Assembly: GCF_051660745.1 (NCBI RefSeq)
Contig: NZ_JBOFQF010000031.1
Span: forward strand, 1 to 64,000
DNA from: Segniliparus sp051660745
GTDB taxonomy: Bacteria > Actinomycetota > Actinomycetes > Mycobacteriales > Mycobacteriaceae
Reading direction: 5' to 3'
Length of the DNA stretch: 64,000 nucleotides
Made by a program: the position numbers and the translations under genes. Below, piece by piece: positions 33,498 to 42,725 of this stretch (position 1 is its first letter; each line of letters opens with the position of its first letter). The notes beneath the pieces were generated by a model. The model worked only from the letters and a program-made list of their open reading frames with translations. It was not told where the DNA came from and did no database searches.

Positions 33498-35339
33498 TCA
33501 CGCCAGCCTGCCGACGCGCCAGCCGCCGTCGCCCAGCAGCTCAAGCACGCTCGTGTGCCATTGGTCGAGCGTGCCGCGATGCCCGACGCTGACCAGCGCC
33601 GCATCCGGCAGCTCGGCCCGCAACAACGCGTACAGCCTGCGCTCCCACTCCTCGTCGAGCGCGGAAGTCGCCTCGTCGAGGAAGACCACGCTCGGCCGGA
33701 GCAGCAGCGCCCGCGCGAACGAGAGCCGCTGCTGCTCGCCCGGGGACAACACCGCCGACCAGTGCGCGGCCTCGTCCAGCCTGCCCGCGAGCCGCTCCAA
33801 GCCGACCAGCGCCAGCACGTGCGCGAGCCGGGAGTCGGGGGCCGCCGCCTCGCTCGGGTAGGACAGGACGTCCCGCAAATCGCCGAGCGGGAGATACGGG
33901 GCCTGCGGCAGGAACAACGCCCCCTCGGGCTTCGCGTTCGTCCCCGACGCGTAGGGCCACAAGCCTGCGACCGCCCGCAAGAGGGTCGTCTTGCCGCAGC
34001 CCGACCTGCCTTTCACCAACAGCGAGTCGCCCGGCTCCAACCGCACGTCCAGATCCGAGACCAACGCGCCGCCCGAGGGGTCGCGCACCGTCATGCCGTC
34101 GACCACGAGGCCGGACCGGGCCTCCCGCGCCTCGGCCCTCGGCAACGCGCGCGAGCGCTCGTCGCTCGAAAAGAGCTCGTCCACGCGCAGCAGGGCGGCG
34201 GACATCTGCGTGAACTCCTCGTAGTTCACCCGGAAGTACTCCAGCGCGCCGCACAGCTGCCCGAACGCGGTGTGGCTCTGGAACAGCTCGCCCGTGCCCA
34301 GCTGCCCGGCGAACACCCGAGGCCCCTGCACGAGGAAGGTCAGCATCCCGCTCGTCACGTTCCCGAGCGAGCTGTTCCATCCGGTCAGCCGCAGCTCCCT
34401 GCCGATGATCTGCCACTGGTTCGCCACGATCCCGGAGAACTCCGACCCCAGCCTGGCCCGCTCCGCCCGCTCGCCCCGGAAGAACGCCACCTGCTCCGCC
34501 GCGTCCCGCAGCCGCACCAACGCGTACCGGTACCGCGCGCCGAGGCCCTCGCCCACGAAGTTCAGCCGCACCAGCGGATAGCCGATCCAGAACGCGCCGA
34601 GCGACACCACCAGCGCGAACGCGTACGCGATGACGACCATGTACGGCACGGAGAACACGAACACCCGGACCCTCGGCGAGAGGTCCCAGAGCACCTGGGA
34701 GAACGAGACCGCGAGCAGCAGCGACTTCACCGCCCCGACCGTCAGCTTGGTCGTCTTCGTGGTGATGGTCTCGACGTCCATCTGGATCCGCTGGTCCGGA
34801 TTGTCGACCGCGTCCGCCAAGAAACGGTTCCGGTAGAACGCCTCGCCCCGGAACCAGTCCTCGACCAGCCGGTCGTTGAGCCAGATCCGCCAGCGCAGCG
34901 CGAACACCCGCTGCACATACAGGTCCAGGACGGCGGTCAGCGCGGTGAGCACCACCAAGACCGCGCTGACCGCGAACGAGAACCAGAACTCGCGTCGCGC
35001 CTCGTCGAGCTTCCCCGCGTCGTGCAGCGCCAGAGCCTCCGCCGCCGCCTGCACCGCGTTCAGCAGATCGCGGAATTGGTACGAGAACACCACCGCGACC
35101 CTGGTCCCGGCGACGGCCACGAGCAGCATCAGCCCCAAGAGCCCCAACGCCTTGGCGCGCGTGCGCTCGGCGAAGAAAAAGCCGCCGCAGGTCCGGGCCA
35201 GCCGCCCGCCCCACGGCGTCGCGACCGCCAACAACCAGAAGAACAACGCGAACAGCAGCGCGACGAGCACCCACGTCTCGCAGACCCAGACGACGGACCG
35301 TCCCGTCTCATGCGACCAATCGGTGGCGGGTTGGGACAT
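33498..35339 (-). CDS. BacA/SbmA-like ABC transporter (fused permease-ATPase)
   Basis: A 613-residue protein: five to six N-terminal transmembrane helices with an SbmA/BacA-type domain (about 60-400, including NPDQRIQMDVE at 180-190) fused to an ATPase with Walker A GRSGCGKT (444-451), signature LSPGEQQRL (531-539) and Walker B VVFLDEATS (551-559). In Mycobacterium tuberculosis the related Rv1819c imports vitamin B12 and hydrophilic peptides. ATG 35339 with GAGAGGAG upstream is the chosen start. It is divergent from the chorismate mutase gene, with 74 bp between. Confidence 0.9.
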   Translation of the reverse strand: MSQPATDWSHETGRSVVWVCETWVLVALLFALFFWLLAVATPWGGRLARTCGGFFFAERTRAKALGLLGLMLLVAVAGTRVAVVFSYQFRDLLNAVQAAAEALALHDAGKLDEARREFWFSFAVSAVLVVLTALTAVLDLYVQRVFALRWRIWLNDRLVEDWFRGEAFYRNRFLADAVDNPDQRIQMDVETITTKTTKLTVGAVKSLLLAVSFSQVLWDLSPRVRVFVFSVPYMVVIAYAFALVVSLGAFWIGYPLVRLNFVGEGLGARYRYALVRLRDAAEQVAFFRGERAERARLGSEFSGIVANQWQIIGRELRLTGWNSSLGNVTSGMLTFLVQGPRVFAGQLGTGELFQSHTAFGQLCGALEYFRVNYEEFTQMSAALLRVDELFSSDERSRALPRAEAREARSGLVVDGMTVRDPSGGALVSDLDVRLEPGDSLLVKGRSGCGKTTLLRAVAGLWPYASGTNAKPEGALFLPQAPYLPLGDLRDVLSYPSEAAAPDSRLAHVLALVGLERLAGRLDEAAHWSAVLSPGEQQRLSFARALLLRPSVVFLDEATSALDEEWERRLYALLRAELPDAALVSVGHRGTLDQWHTSVLELLGDGGWRVGRLA

Positions 35340-35413
35340 TGCACGGCTCCTCTCGTTCTTGGCGCACATCACCGTCCCACATATCACCGTCCCATGGCAC
35401 AATAGGAGACATT

Positions 35414-35695
35414 GTGACCACTCCCCCAACGTTCTCCCCGACCGAGGAAATCTCGGCCCTCCGTGTCGAGATCGACGAGCTCGACGACACGATCCTCGAA
35501 GCCATCAAGCGCCGCACCGCGCTTTCCCGGCGGATCGGCCAAGTCCGCATGTCCCAGGGCCAGCCGAGGACGGTGCACTCGCGGGAGATCGAGGTGCTCT
35601 CCCGGTTCAACGAGCTCGGCGTCGAGGAAGGCCAGCAGCTCGGCATGCTGCTGCTCCAGCTCGGCCGTGGAAAACCAGGAGTTCCCGTCCAATGA
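35414..35695 (+). CDS. chorismate mutase (AroQ, intracellular type)
   Basis: A 93-residue single AroQ-delta-type domain converting chorismate to prephenate for Phe and Tyr. It has RVEIDELDDTILEAIKRRTALSRRIGQVRM and HSREIEVLSRFNELG; the catalytic Arg in the first helix and the RR-IG motif are present. The GTG at 35414 has AGGAG 5 nt upstream. The small intracellular mycobacterial enzyme (Rv0948c) is activated by a DAHP synthase partner; its C-terminal length is similar here. It lies 16 bp before pgi, a neighbourhood also seen in mycobacteria. Confidence 0.92.
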   Translation: MTTPPTFSPTEEISALRVEIDELDDTILEAIKRRTALSRRIGQVRMSQGQPRTVHSREIEVLSRFNELGVEEGQQLGMLLLQLGRGKPGVPVQ

Positions 35696-35711
35696 GGAGA
35701 GAAACGCAGCG

Positions 35712-37364
35712 ATGACGATCACGCAGAGCGCCGAATGGTCCCGCCTCGCCGAACACGCGAAACTGTTCGGCGAGACGCACTTGCGGGAGATCTTCGCCGA
35801 AGACCCCGAGCGAGGCTCGGAGCTCGTCGTTGCCGTCGGCGATCTGCGGATCGACTACAGCAAGCACCGCGCCACCCGTGAGACGCTCGCGCTGCTCCAG
35901 GACCTCGCCTCGGCGGCGGGAGTGGCCGAGCGGCGCGACGCGATGTTCTCCGGGGACAAGATCAACACCACCGAGGGCCGCTCCGTGCTGCACACCGCGC
36001 TGCGCGCCCCGAAGGGGGCCTCGATCACCGTCGACGGCGAAAACGTGGTCGCGCAGGTCCACGAGGTGCTCGACAGGATGGGCGCGTTCACCGACTCGCT
36101 GCGCGACGGGACCTGGCGCGGGGCGACCGGAGAGCGCATCTCCACCGTCGTCAACATCGGCATCGGCGGCTCCGACCTCGGGCCCGCGATGGTCGACCTG
36201 GCATTGCGCCACTACGCGGACAGCGGGATCTCCGCCCGTTTCGTCTCCAATGTGGACCCCACCGACCTCATCGCGAACCTCGAAGGCCTCGACCCCGCCC
36301 GAACGCTCTTCATCGTCGCGTCGAAGACCTTCACCACGCTGGAGACCCTGACCAACGCCCAAGCCGCGAGGGGCTGGCTCCTGTCCGAGCTCGGGGCGGG
36401 CCCGGAGGCGGTGGCGAAGCACTTCGTCGCGCTCTCCACGAACACCAAGGGCGTCGTCGAGTTCGGGATCGACCCGAAGAACATGTTCGAGTTCTGGGAC
36501 TGGGTCGGCGGGCGCTACTCGGTGTGGTCCGCCATCGGGCTGTCCGTCATGGCGGTCATCGGCAAAGAGCGTTTCGCCGAGTTCCTCGCGGGCGCGCGGG
36601 CGGTGGACGAGCACTTCCTGAACACCCCGCCGGAGCAGAACGCGCCGTTCATCCTCGGCCTGCTCGGCGTGTGGTACTCGAACTTCCACGACGCGCAGTC
36701 CCGCGCCGTCCTCCCCTACTCGCAGGACCTGCGCCGGTTCCCCGCGTACTTGCAGCAGCTCACCATGGAGTCCAACGGCAAATCCACCACGCTCGCGGGC
36801 GGGCAGGTCGGCTACAACACCGGCGAGATCTTCTGGGGCGAGCCAGGCACGAACGGCCAGCACGCCTTCTACCAGCTGCTGCACCAGGGCACCCGGCTGA
36901 TCCCGTCCGATTTCATCGCGTTCGCCAACCCGACCGAGAACCTGCCGAGCACGCTGACCGCCTCAGACGGCACCCCGGCGACCGTGCACGACCTGCTCAT
37001 CTCCAACTTCCTCGCCCAGTCGAAGGTGCTCGCGTTCGGCAAAACCCTTGACGAGATCCTCGCCGAGGGCGTCGCGCCGGAGATCGCGCCGCACAAGGTC
37101 ATGCCCGGCAACCGGCCGAGCACCTCGATCTTCGCGCCGAAGCTCACCCCGAGCGTCCTCGGCCAGCTCATCGCCCTCTACGAGCACCAGGTGTTCGTCG
37201 AAGGCGCGGTCTGGGGGATCAACTCCTTCGACCAGTGGGGCGTGGAGCTCGGCAAAACCCAGGCGAAAGCACTGGTCGAGCCCCTCGTCGCGAAAGCGCC
37301 GAAGCCGGTGGACGACTCGTCGACGCAAGCGCTGCTCGACTGGTACCGGGCGAACCGAGGGTGA
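35712..37364 (+). CDS. pgi: glucose-6-phosphate isomerase
   Basis: A 550-residue cytosolic enzyme of glycolysis interconverting glucose-6-phosphate and fructose-6-phosphate. It has the PGI signature blocks (NIGIGGSDLGPAM, VASKTFTTLETLTNA, FEFWDWVGGRYSVWSAIGLSVM, QQLTMESNGKS, and the C-terminal KTQAKAL). Full family length. The start at 35712 follows the chorismate mutase by 16 bp, and the stop overlaps the carboxylesterase start (GTGA), so three genes are probably cotranscribed. Confidence 0.97.
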   Translation: MTITQSAEWSRLAEHAKLFGETHLREIFAEDPERGSELVVAVGDLRIDYSKHRATRETLALLQDLASAAGVAERRDAMFSGDKINTTEGRSVLHTALRAPKGASITVDGENVVAQVHEVLDRMGAFTDSLRDGTWRGATGERISTVVNIGIGGSDLGPAMVDLALRHYADSGISARFVSNVDPTDLIANLEGLDPARTLFIVASKTFTTLETLTNAQAARGWLLSELGAGPEAVAKHFVALSTNTKGVVEFGIDPKNMFEFWDWVGGRYSVWSAIGLSVMAVIGKERFAEFLAGARAVDEHFLNTPPEQNAPFILGLLGVWYSNFHDAQSRAVLPYSQDLRRFPAYLQQLTMESNGKSTTLAGGQVGYNTGEIFWGEPGTNGQHAFYQLLHQGTRLIPSDFIAFANPTENLPSTLTASDGTPATVHDLLISNFLAQSKVLAFGKTLDEILAEGVAPEIAPHKVMPGNRPSTSIFAPKLTPSVLGQLIALYEHQVFVEGAVWGINSFDQWGVELGKTQAKALVEPLVAKAPKPVDDSSTQALLDWYRANRG

Positions 37365-38872
37365 AAGCCGAGATCGGGCAGGGAGCACTCCGAGGCTTCC
37401 AAGACGGCGAGCTGGTGCGCTTCTACGGTGTGCCGTACGCGCAACCCCCGGTCGGCGACCTGCGCTTCCGCGACCCCCTGCCCCCCGAGCCTTGGGCGGG
37501 CGAGTTCGACGCGTCCGCGTTCGGGCCGCCCTGCCCGCAGCCGAAGAACCCGCTCCCGCCGAAAGGCCCGGCCCCCTCCGAGGACTGCCTGCGCCTGAAC
37601 ATCGTCGCCCGAGCCGAGCCCGGCGCGGGCAGGCCCGTCCTCGTGTTCTTCCACGGCGGCCTCAACCTCTTCGGCGACGGCTCCTACATCTCGGGCGGCG
37701 GCTCCCTGCCCCGGCGGCACGACGTGGTCCTTGTGTCCGCCAACTTCCGGCTCGGCCCCTTCGGCTACACCCACTTCGGCGAGTTCGGCTCCTCGAAACG
37801 GCCGTTCGACACGAACCTGGGGCTGAAAGACCAGATCGCCGTCCTCTCCTGGGTCAAGGAGAACATCGCGGCCTTCGGCGGGGACCCCGGCAACGTCACC
37901 ATCTGGGGGCAGTCCGCAGGCGCGAACGCGGTCCTGTCGCTCATGTCGGCCCCCAATGCCGGAGGGCTGTTCCACCGGGCCATCGCCCAGAGCCCGCCAG
38001 CGGGCACGATCCTCGACCCCGAGGACGGCGAGCTGTACGCGCGATGGTTCCTCGAAGCGCTCGGCGCCCGGCCGAGCGAGGCGCAGCTCGCCCTCACCAG
38101 GGCGACCGCCGACGAGCTCGTCGCGGCGATGGCCAAGCTGGGCAAACTGGTCGGCGAGCGCAGGCCGGGAGCCCGCCATCTCGCCCCGGTCGTGGACGGC
38201 GAGGCATTGCCCCGGCGGGTCGTCGACGCGTTCGCGGGCGGCCACGCGCACCGGGTCCCGCTGATCATCGGCACCAACAAGGACGACGTGATCGTGCAGC
38301 CGAAATGGGGCGGACTGGCCCACGAGGCGCGCGACCTCGTCGCGGCGGTCACCGCGCAGGACCCGGCAAGGGCGGCGCGGATCCAGGACTTCTTCCCGAA
38401 CCTGCCTGCGCGCAAAGCCGCGATCCCGTTCAACGGGGATCTGCGCTACTGGGTCCCCGCCCTCGCCGTGGCCGAGGGCCACAGCGCGTTCGCGCCCACC
38501 TACATGTACCGCTACGACTGGTCGAGCAGGCTCTCCCGGCTGCTCGGCTTCGGGGCCACCCACACGATCGAGCTCCTGTCCTGCTTCGACGAGCTCGCGT
38601 CCTTCCGGTCGGTCTTCCTCGCCCTCAGCGGGGCCAAAGAGCGCGCGAGCCTGTCACAGGCGACCGAGCACCTGCAACGGCATTGGCTCGCGTTCGCCAA
38701 AGACGGCGAGCCCGGCGGGAGCTGGCCGCAGTACCGGCCCGAGGACCGGCAGACGCTGGTCTTGCACGCGGAGGAGCGGGTGGAGTCCGACCCGTGGCCC
38801 GGGCGGCGGAGGTTCTGGACGGGCTTCGACATCTCCGGCTTCAACCACAAGGCCTCACTTCAAGAGGCGTGA
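37361..38872 (+). CDS. type B carboxylesterase
   Basis: A 503-residue alpha/beta hydrolase of the carboxylesterase/cholinesterase family. It has FYGVPYAQPPVGDLRF near the N-terminus, SEDCLRLNIV, oxyanion FFHGGLNLFG and the nucleophile elbow GQSAGANAV; the catalytic His lies in ATHTIELL. No signal peptide, so it is cytosolic. The GTG start overlaps the pgi stop. The last 9 bases, encoding the final Glu and Ala and the stop codon, lie in a repeat identical in part to the 3' end of the downstream DNA glycosylase gene, so the C-terminus may have been altered by that duplication. Confidence 0.9.
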   Translation: MKAEIGQGALRGFQDGELVRFYGVPYAQPPVGDLRFRDPLPPEPWAGEFDASAFGPPCPQPKNPLPPKGPAPSEDCLRLNIVARAEPGAGRPVLVFFHGGLNLFGDGSYISGGGSLPRRHDVVLVSANFRLGPFGYTHFGEFGSSKRPFDTNLGLKDQIAVLSWVKENIAAFGGDPGNVTIWGQSAGANAVLSLMSAPNAGGLFHRAIAQSPPAGTILDPEDGELYARWFLEALGARPSEAQLALTRATADELVAAMAKLGKLVGERRPGARHLAPVVDGEALPRRVVDAFAGGHAHRVPLIIGTNKDDVIVQPKWGGLAHEARDLVAAVTAQDPARAARIQDFFPNLPARKAAIPFNGDLRYWVPALAVAEGHSAFAPTYMYRYDWSSRLSRLLGFGATHTIELLSCFDELASFRSVFLALSGAKERASLSQATEHLQRHWLAFAKDGEPGGSWPQYRPEDRQTLVLHAEERVESDPWPGRRRFWTGFDISGFNHKASLQEA

Positions 38873-38928
38873 CATCCGCCGATCCGCCAACACTTGTCCC
38901 CCGGTCTGGCATGTCGGGCACTGCGCTG
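38864..38928 (-). pseudogene. duplicated 3' end of the Fpg/MutM gene
   Basis: The minus-strand reading gives QTGGQVLADRRMSRLLK, the same last residues as the intact glycosylase gene ending at 38985. The DNA differs at several third positions (for example the Leu, Arg and Ala/Leu codons), all synonymous. It overlaps the last codons of the carboxylesterase on the other strand. It looks like the surviving tail of a second glycosylase copy. Confidence 0.75.
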
Positions 38929-38984
38929 GTCTGGACACTCCGGGCCTCGTCCCTCGTCCCTGCGCGTCCTGGGCATTGCCCTCT

Positions 38985-39833
38985 TCACTTCAACAAACGT
39001 GACATTCTTCGATCCGCCAGCACTTGTCCCCCGGTCTGGCATGTCGGGCAATACTGCCAACTGCGGTCGGCGAAGGACACCTCGCGGATAGCGTCCCCGC
39101 ACACCGGACACGGCTCGCCGGTCCTGCCGTGCACCCGCAAGCCCTCGCGTTTCTCCGCCTTCAACAGCGCGGCCTCCTGGCCAACGGCGCGCTCGGTCGC
39201 CTCGACGAGCACCTGGCGCAGCGCTCGGTGCAACCGAGGGACGTCGGTCTTGTTCGCGGGCGAGAACGGGGAGAGCTTCGCGGTGTGCAGGATCTCGTCG
39301 GAGTACGCGTTCCCGATCCCCGCGATCAGATGCTGGTCGATCAGCACGTTCTTGATCCTCGCCGTGGTGCCCGCCAACACCTCGGCGAGCCCGGCCTCGT
39401 CGAGCGCCAGCGCGTCCGGGCCGAGCTTGGCCACACTCGGCACTTCGGCCTCGTCGCGCACCACCCACACGGCCAGCCGCTTCTGCGTCCCCGCCTCGGT
39501 GAGCTCGAAGCCTTCCCCTTCCCCGCCGCACCCGACTCGCAGCGCGAGCGGCCCCTTTCCAGGCTTCGGCGGGCGGTCCGGCATGCCGTGCGTCCAGCGC
39601 AGCCAGCCCGCGCGGGACAGATGGATCACCAACCGCAGCCCGCCGCACCGTATGATGAGATGTTTACCGGCTCGACTGACATCTTCGACCTGCTGGCCGA
39701 CGAGTTCACTGATCGGCGGCACTGCTGTTTTGAGCACCGAGAAGGCGCAGACGTCCACTCTTCGGACTGCTGTCCCGACTGCTCGGTCGGCGAGGAAATT
39801 CGCGAGGGCTTGCACCTCGGGAAGCTCAGGCAC
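38985..39833 (-). CDS. formamidopyrimidine-DNA glycosylase family (Fpg/Nei)
   Basis: A 282-residue bifunctional base-excision enzyme with AP-lyase activity on oxidised bases. Starting at the GTG at 39833, initiator removal leaves PELPEVQ, with the catalytic Pro1 and Glu2/Glu5 expected of the family. The H2TH part has LIDQHLIAGIGNAYSDEIL, and the C-terminal zinc finger has CPVCGD and CPTCQ. Whether it is Fpg (8-oxoG) or Nei-like (pyrimidines) cannot be told from the motifs; mycobacteria have several paralogues. It is divergent from cysQ with 38 bp between. Confidence 0.88.
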   Translation of the reverse strand: MPELPEVQALANFLADRAVGTAVRRVDVCAFSVLKTAVPPISELVGQQVEDVSRAGKHLIIRCGGLRLVIHLSRAGWLRWTHGMPDRPPKPGKGPLALRVGCGGEGEGFELTEAGTQKRLAVWVVRDEAEVPSVAKLGPDALALDEAGLAEVLAGTTARIKNVLIDQHLIAGIGNAYSDEILHTAKLSPFSPANKTDVPRLHRALRQVLVEATERAVGQEAALLKAEKREGLRVHGRTGEPCPVCGDAIREVSFADRSWQYCPTCQTGGQVLADRRMSRLLK

Positions 39834-39871
39834 AACATCAGTATGCCGAATGGACGAGAGAGAGGCTCCAG

Positions 39872-40603
39872 GTGACCGACGAAGAGTTCGCGGCACGGCT
39901 CGCGCATGACACGGGCCAGCTGCTGCTCGCGGTCAACGGCACGAGCCTGCTCTCCGGCCACGACCTCGGGGACGCGGGCGACTCCCTCGCCCAGGAGTTC
40001 ATCGCCCAGGCCCTCGCGATCCACCGCCCGCACGACGCGGTGCTCTCGGAGGAGGCCAGAGACGAAGCGTCGCGGCTGACCGCGAAGCGCGTGTGGATCG
40101 TGGACCCGTTGGACGGGACGAGCGAATTCCGCCGCCGGGGCGACGACTGGGCGGTGCACATCGCGCTGGTCGAGAACGGGGTCCCGACGGCCTCCGCCGT
40201 GGCGCTGCCCCCGCGCGGATCCGTGTTCCGGTCCGACCAGGTGGGCAAGGCGGACGGCCCGCTCACCGGGTCCATAGTCGTCAGCCGGGGCCGCACCCCG
40301 TGGGAGGCGCTGCTCGTCGCCAAAAAACTCGGGATGGCGCTCGACCCGGTGAACTCGGCGGGCGTGAAAGCGATGGCCGTGGTCGAAGGCCGCGCCGACG
40401 CGTACGTGCACTCCGGCGGCCAGCACCAGTGGGACTCGGCCGCCCCGGTGGGAGTCGCGCTGGCCGCAGGACTGTGGTGCTCCCGGCTGTCTGGCGCGCC
40501 GCTCGTCTACAACACTCGCAGCACATACCTGCCGGACCTGGTGATCTGCCGCATGGAGGTCAAGGACGACATCCTCGCGGCGCTGCAGGCGCTGCGTCGC
40601 TGA
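39872..40603 (+). CDS. cysQ: inositol monophosphatase-family phosphatase, CysQ-like
   Basis: A 243-residue Mg-dependent, Li-sensitive phosphatase. Metal-site motifs are LSEEARDE, WIVDPLDGTSEF and, near the C-terminus, QHQWDSAAPVGVALAAG. The CysQ-type enzyme removes the 3'-phosphate of PAPS/PAP in sulphate assimilation and also acts on inositol-1-phosphate in mycobacteria. The GTG start has GAGAGAGG upstream. Confidence 0.85.
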   Translation: MTDEEFAARLAHDTGQLLLAVNGTSLLSGHDLGDAGDSLAQEFIAQALAIHRPHDAVLSEEARDEASRLTAKRVWIVDPLDGTSEFRRRGDDWAVHIALVENGVPTASAVALPPRGSVFRSDQVGKADGPLTGSIVVSRGRTPWEALLVAKKLGMALDPVNSAGVKAMAVVEGRADAYVHSGGQHQWDSAAPVGVALAAGLWCSRLSGAPLVYNTRSTYLPDLVICRMEVKDDILAALQALRR

Positions 40604-40655
40604 CACGAGGCGACACGTCTCCGGACCCGCTTCCTCGTGCTCGTAGAGTGAGGCT

Positions 40656-41624
40656 GTGCTCGGCACCGATATCGCCACCACACCGCTCACCGCCGCTTCC
40701 GCGCTCGCCGCGTGGCGTCTCGACGTGCCTGTGCTCGTCGTGGCCATCGCGCTCGGCCTCGGCTATTGGCGCTCCGCGCGGGGCGGCGGCACGGCCAGGC
40801 TGCGGGTCGCGAGTTTCTTCTGCGGCCTCGCCGTCTGGGTCGGGACAGCGGCCAGCTTCCTCGGCGTCTACGCGGACTCCCTGTTCTGGGTTCGCTCGCT
40901 GCAGTTCACGCTGTTGCTCTTCCTCGTGCCGTTCCTCCTCGCGCTCGGCACACCGCTCGCCGTGCTGCGCGGCGGTCTCGGCGAAGCCGGAAGGGCGCGT
41001 TTCGACGCGGCGTTGTCCTCCGCGCCTGCCCGATTCCTCACGTACCCCCTCACCACCGCGATCGCAATCCTGGCCCTCCCCTGGCTCGTCTTCACGACGC
41101 CGTGGTACTCCGCGCTCCTTGAGCGCCGGACGGTGGACGAGGCGACCGGGCTCCTGGTCGTCCTGATCGGGTTCGGCTATTTCTACTCGCGGCTGCAGGC
41201 GGATCCCACCCCGAAGAAATACCCCCAACTCGTCACGTTGCTGCTCACCGTCACCGAGGTCGTCGGCGACGGGGCACTCGGCCTCGTGCTCGCGATGGGG
41301 GACATCGTCGCCTCGGAGCACTACGCCGCGCGCGCGTGGGGCCCGTCGCTGCGGATGGACCAGGTGGTCGGGGCCGGTGTCCTGTGGATTCTCGGCGATG
41401 TGCTCGGCATTCCGTTCATCCTCGCGGTGATGCGCTCTTTCCGCGTGGAAGAGCGCGTGATCGAGGAGCAGACAGACGCCGCATTGGACCGGATCGAGGC
41501 GGCCCAGGTCGAAGGCGCCGCGTTGCCCGAAGCGACGGGACAGCTCGAAGCCACGGGCCCGCAAGCGGCCTCTGGCCTCTGGTGGGAAAACGACCCGCAG
41601 CTGCGAGACAGGTTCCGCCGCTAA
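40656..41624 (+). CDS. CtaG/caa3-type cytochrome c oxidase assembly family protein
   Basis: A 322-residue membrane protein with about seven transmembrane helices, of the CtaG_Bacillus/caa3 assembly family: RSLQFTLLLFLVPFLLALGTPLAVL, ALPWLVFTTPWYSALL, VLIGFGYFYSRLQADPTPKKYPQLVTLLLTVTEVVGDG. Such proteins are thought to help insert copper into respiratory oxidase. The C-terminal tail of about 60 residues is acidic and cytoplasmic. GTG start. It converges on the universal stress gene. Confidence 0.8.
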   Translation: MLGTDIATTPLTAASALAAWRLDVPVLVVAIALGLGYWRSARGGGTARLRVASFFCGLAVWVGTAASFLGVYADSLFWVRSLQFTLLLFLVPFLLALGTPLAVLRGGLGEAGRARFDAALSSAPARFLTYPLTTAIAILALPWLVFTTPWYSALLERRTVDEATGLLVVLIGFGYFYSRLQADPTPKKYPQLVTLLLTVTEVVGDGALGLVLAMGDIVASEHYAARAWGPSLRMDQVVGAGVLWILGDVLGIPFILAVMRSFRVEERVIEEQTDAALDRIEAAQVEGAALPEATGQLEATGPQAASGLWWENDPQLRDRFRR

Positions 41625-41666
41625 GGGACTCTGTTACTACGGGACTCTGTTACTACGGGACTCTGT
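41625..41666. repeat. 16-bp tandem repeat between convergent genes
   Basis: GGGACTCTGTTACTAC at 41625-41640 and 41641-41656, then a partial GGGACTCTGT at 41657-41666. The unit includes the stop codon of the minus-strand universal stress gene, so the gene end is repeated beyond its stop. Confidence 0.75.
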
Positions 41667-42555
41667 GGTCTTCCCTCGCGATGAGCACGGGGCACGGGGA
41701 GTGGTACACCATCGCTTGGCTGGTGGAGCCGAGGAAGGTCGACGCGAGCTCGCTGCGGCCCCTGGTCCCGACGACCACGAGCTGGGCGCCCTTCGCCAGT
41801 TCGAGCAGCCACCGCGTCGGCCGGGCGCACGAGACGACCTTGCGCACCCGCACCTCGGGGTACTTCTCGTGCCAGAAACCGATCTTCTCGGAGAGCATCT
41901 TCTCCTCCGCCTCGCCCATTTTCTCCCAGTCCATCGGGAGCGGGTACGCGTAGACGCTCGCCGAGACCGCCAGGTGGTCCGTCCACGCATGCGCGGCGAC
42001 CAGCTCCGCGCCGCGCCACGCCGCCTCGTCGAACGCCAACTCGACCGCGAGGTCGCTCGACGGCGAGGAGTCCACGCCGACGAGCACCGGGGCCTCGGCG
42101 GCCAGGGCGGGCACCTCCCCCCGGATCACCGCGACCGGGCAATGCGCCCGATGCAGCACGCCGACCGCGTTCGAGCCGATCAGCGCTCCCCGCAGCGCGC
42201 CTTTCCCGCTCGACCCCAGCACGATCATCCGCGCGTCCCGAGAGGCCTCCGAGAGCCCGGCGACCGGGCTCAGGCTCTCGACGCGCAGCTCGACGGGCAG
42301 ATCCGGGTACTGCTCTCGGACCTTGTCCCTGGCGTCTTCGAGGAGCCGCTCGCCGTCTGCCTCGATGCTCCACACCAAAGACCCGTCGAAATCCACGCCC
42401 GCGCTCGAGGCGAACGCGGGGAAATCGACCGAATGGACGAGCAGCAGCGGCAACCGCAGCCGCCAAGCCTGGTCCGCCCCCCACATGAGCGCCCGGTCCG
42501 CGGCCCGAGAGCCGTCCACACCGACCACGACAGGGGTTCTCATGGGGTCGTTCAT
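41653..42555 (-). CDS. tandem-domain universal stress protein (UspA family)
   Basis: A 300-residue protein of two Usp domains. The first starts VVVGVDGSRAADRALMWGADQAWRL and has the ATP-loop MIVLGSSGKGALRGALIGSNAVGVLHRAHCPVAVI. The second starts VLVGVDSSPSSDLAVELAFDEAAWRG and has VVVGTRGRSELASTFLGSTSQAMVYHSPCPVLI. Mycobacterial tandem Usps bind ATP and are often induced under hypoxia; no clear DosR box was found. ATG 42555 (MNDPMRTP) has AAGGAG 8 nt upstream. Confidence 0.9.
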   Translation of the reverse strand: MNDPMRTPVVVGVDGSRAADRALMWGADQAWRLRLPLLLVHSVDFPAFASSAGVDFDGSLVWSIEADGERLLEDARDKVREQYPDLPVELRVESLSPVAGLSEASRDARMIVLGSSGKGALRGALIGSNAVGVLHRAHCPVAVIRGEVPALAAEAPVLVGVDSSPSSDLAVELAFDEAAWRGAELVAAHAWTDHLAVSASVYAYPLPMDWEKMGEAEEKMLSEKIGFWHEKYPEVRVRKVVSCARPTRWLLELAKGAQLVVVGTRGRSELASTFLGSTSQAMVYHSPCPVLIAREDHRVP

Positions 42556-42725
42556 GGTGCACACTCCTTAGCGCCGACCAGGAAGCCGAAGAAACGTGAT
42601 CATGTCCGACACGCGAAGCAAAACATGATTCACATCACAAACAAGTGTAGCCCTCGGCCCCGCCGCCCGCAAGGACGAATCCGACCCCGGTCACCGCGCC
42701 AGGTTTCGTGTGCGAGGATATGCGC

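Noticed and set aside
37048..39909. 953-residue plus-strand frame over pgi, the carboxylesterase and the glycosylase
   Set aside because: Runs in the wrong frame through three well-supported genes and has no family signature.
42556..42700. DosR box upstream of the universal stress gene
   Set aside because: No stretch resembling the 20-bp DosR palindrome was convincing.
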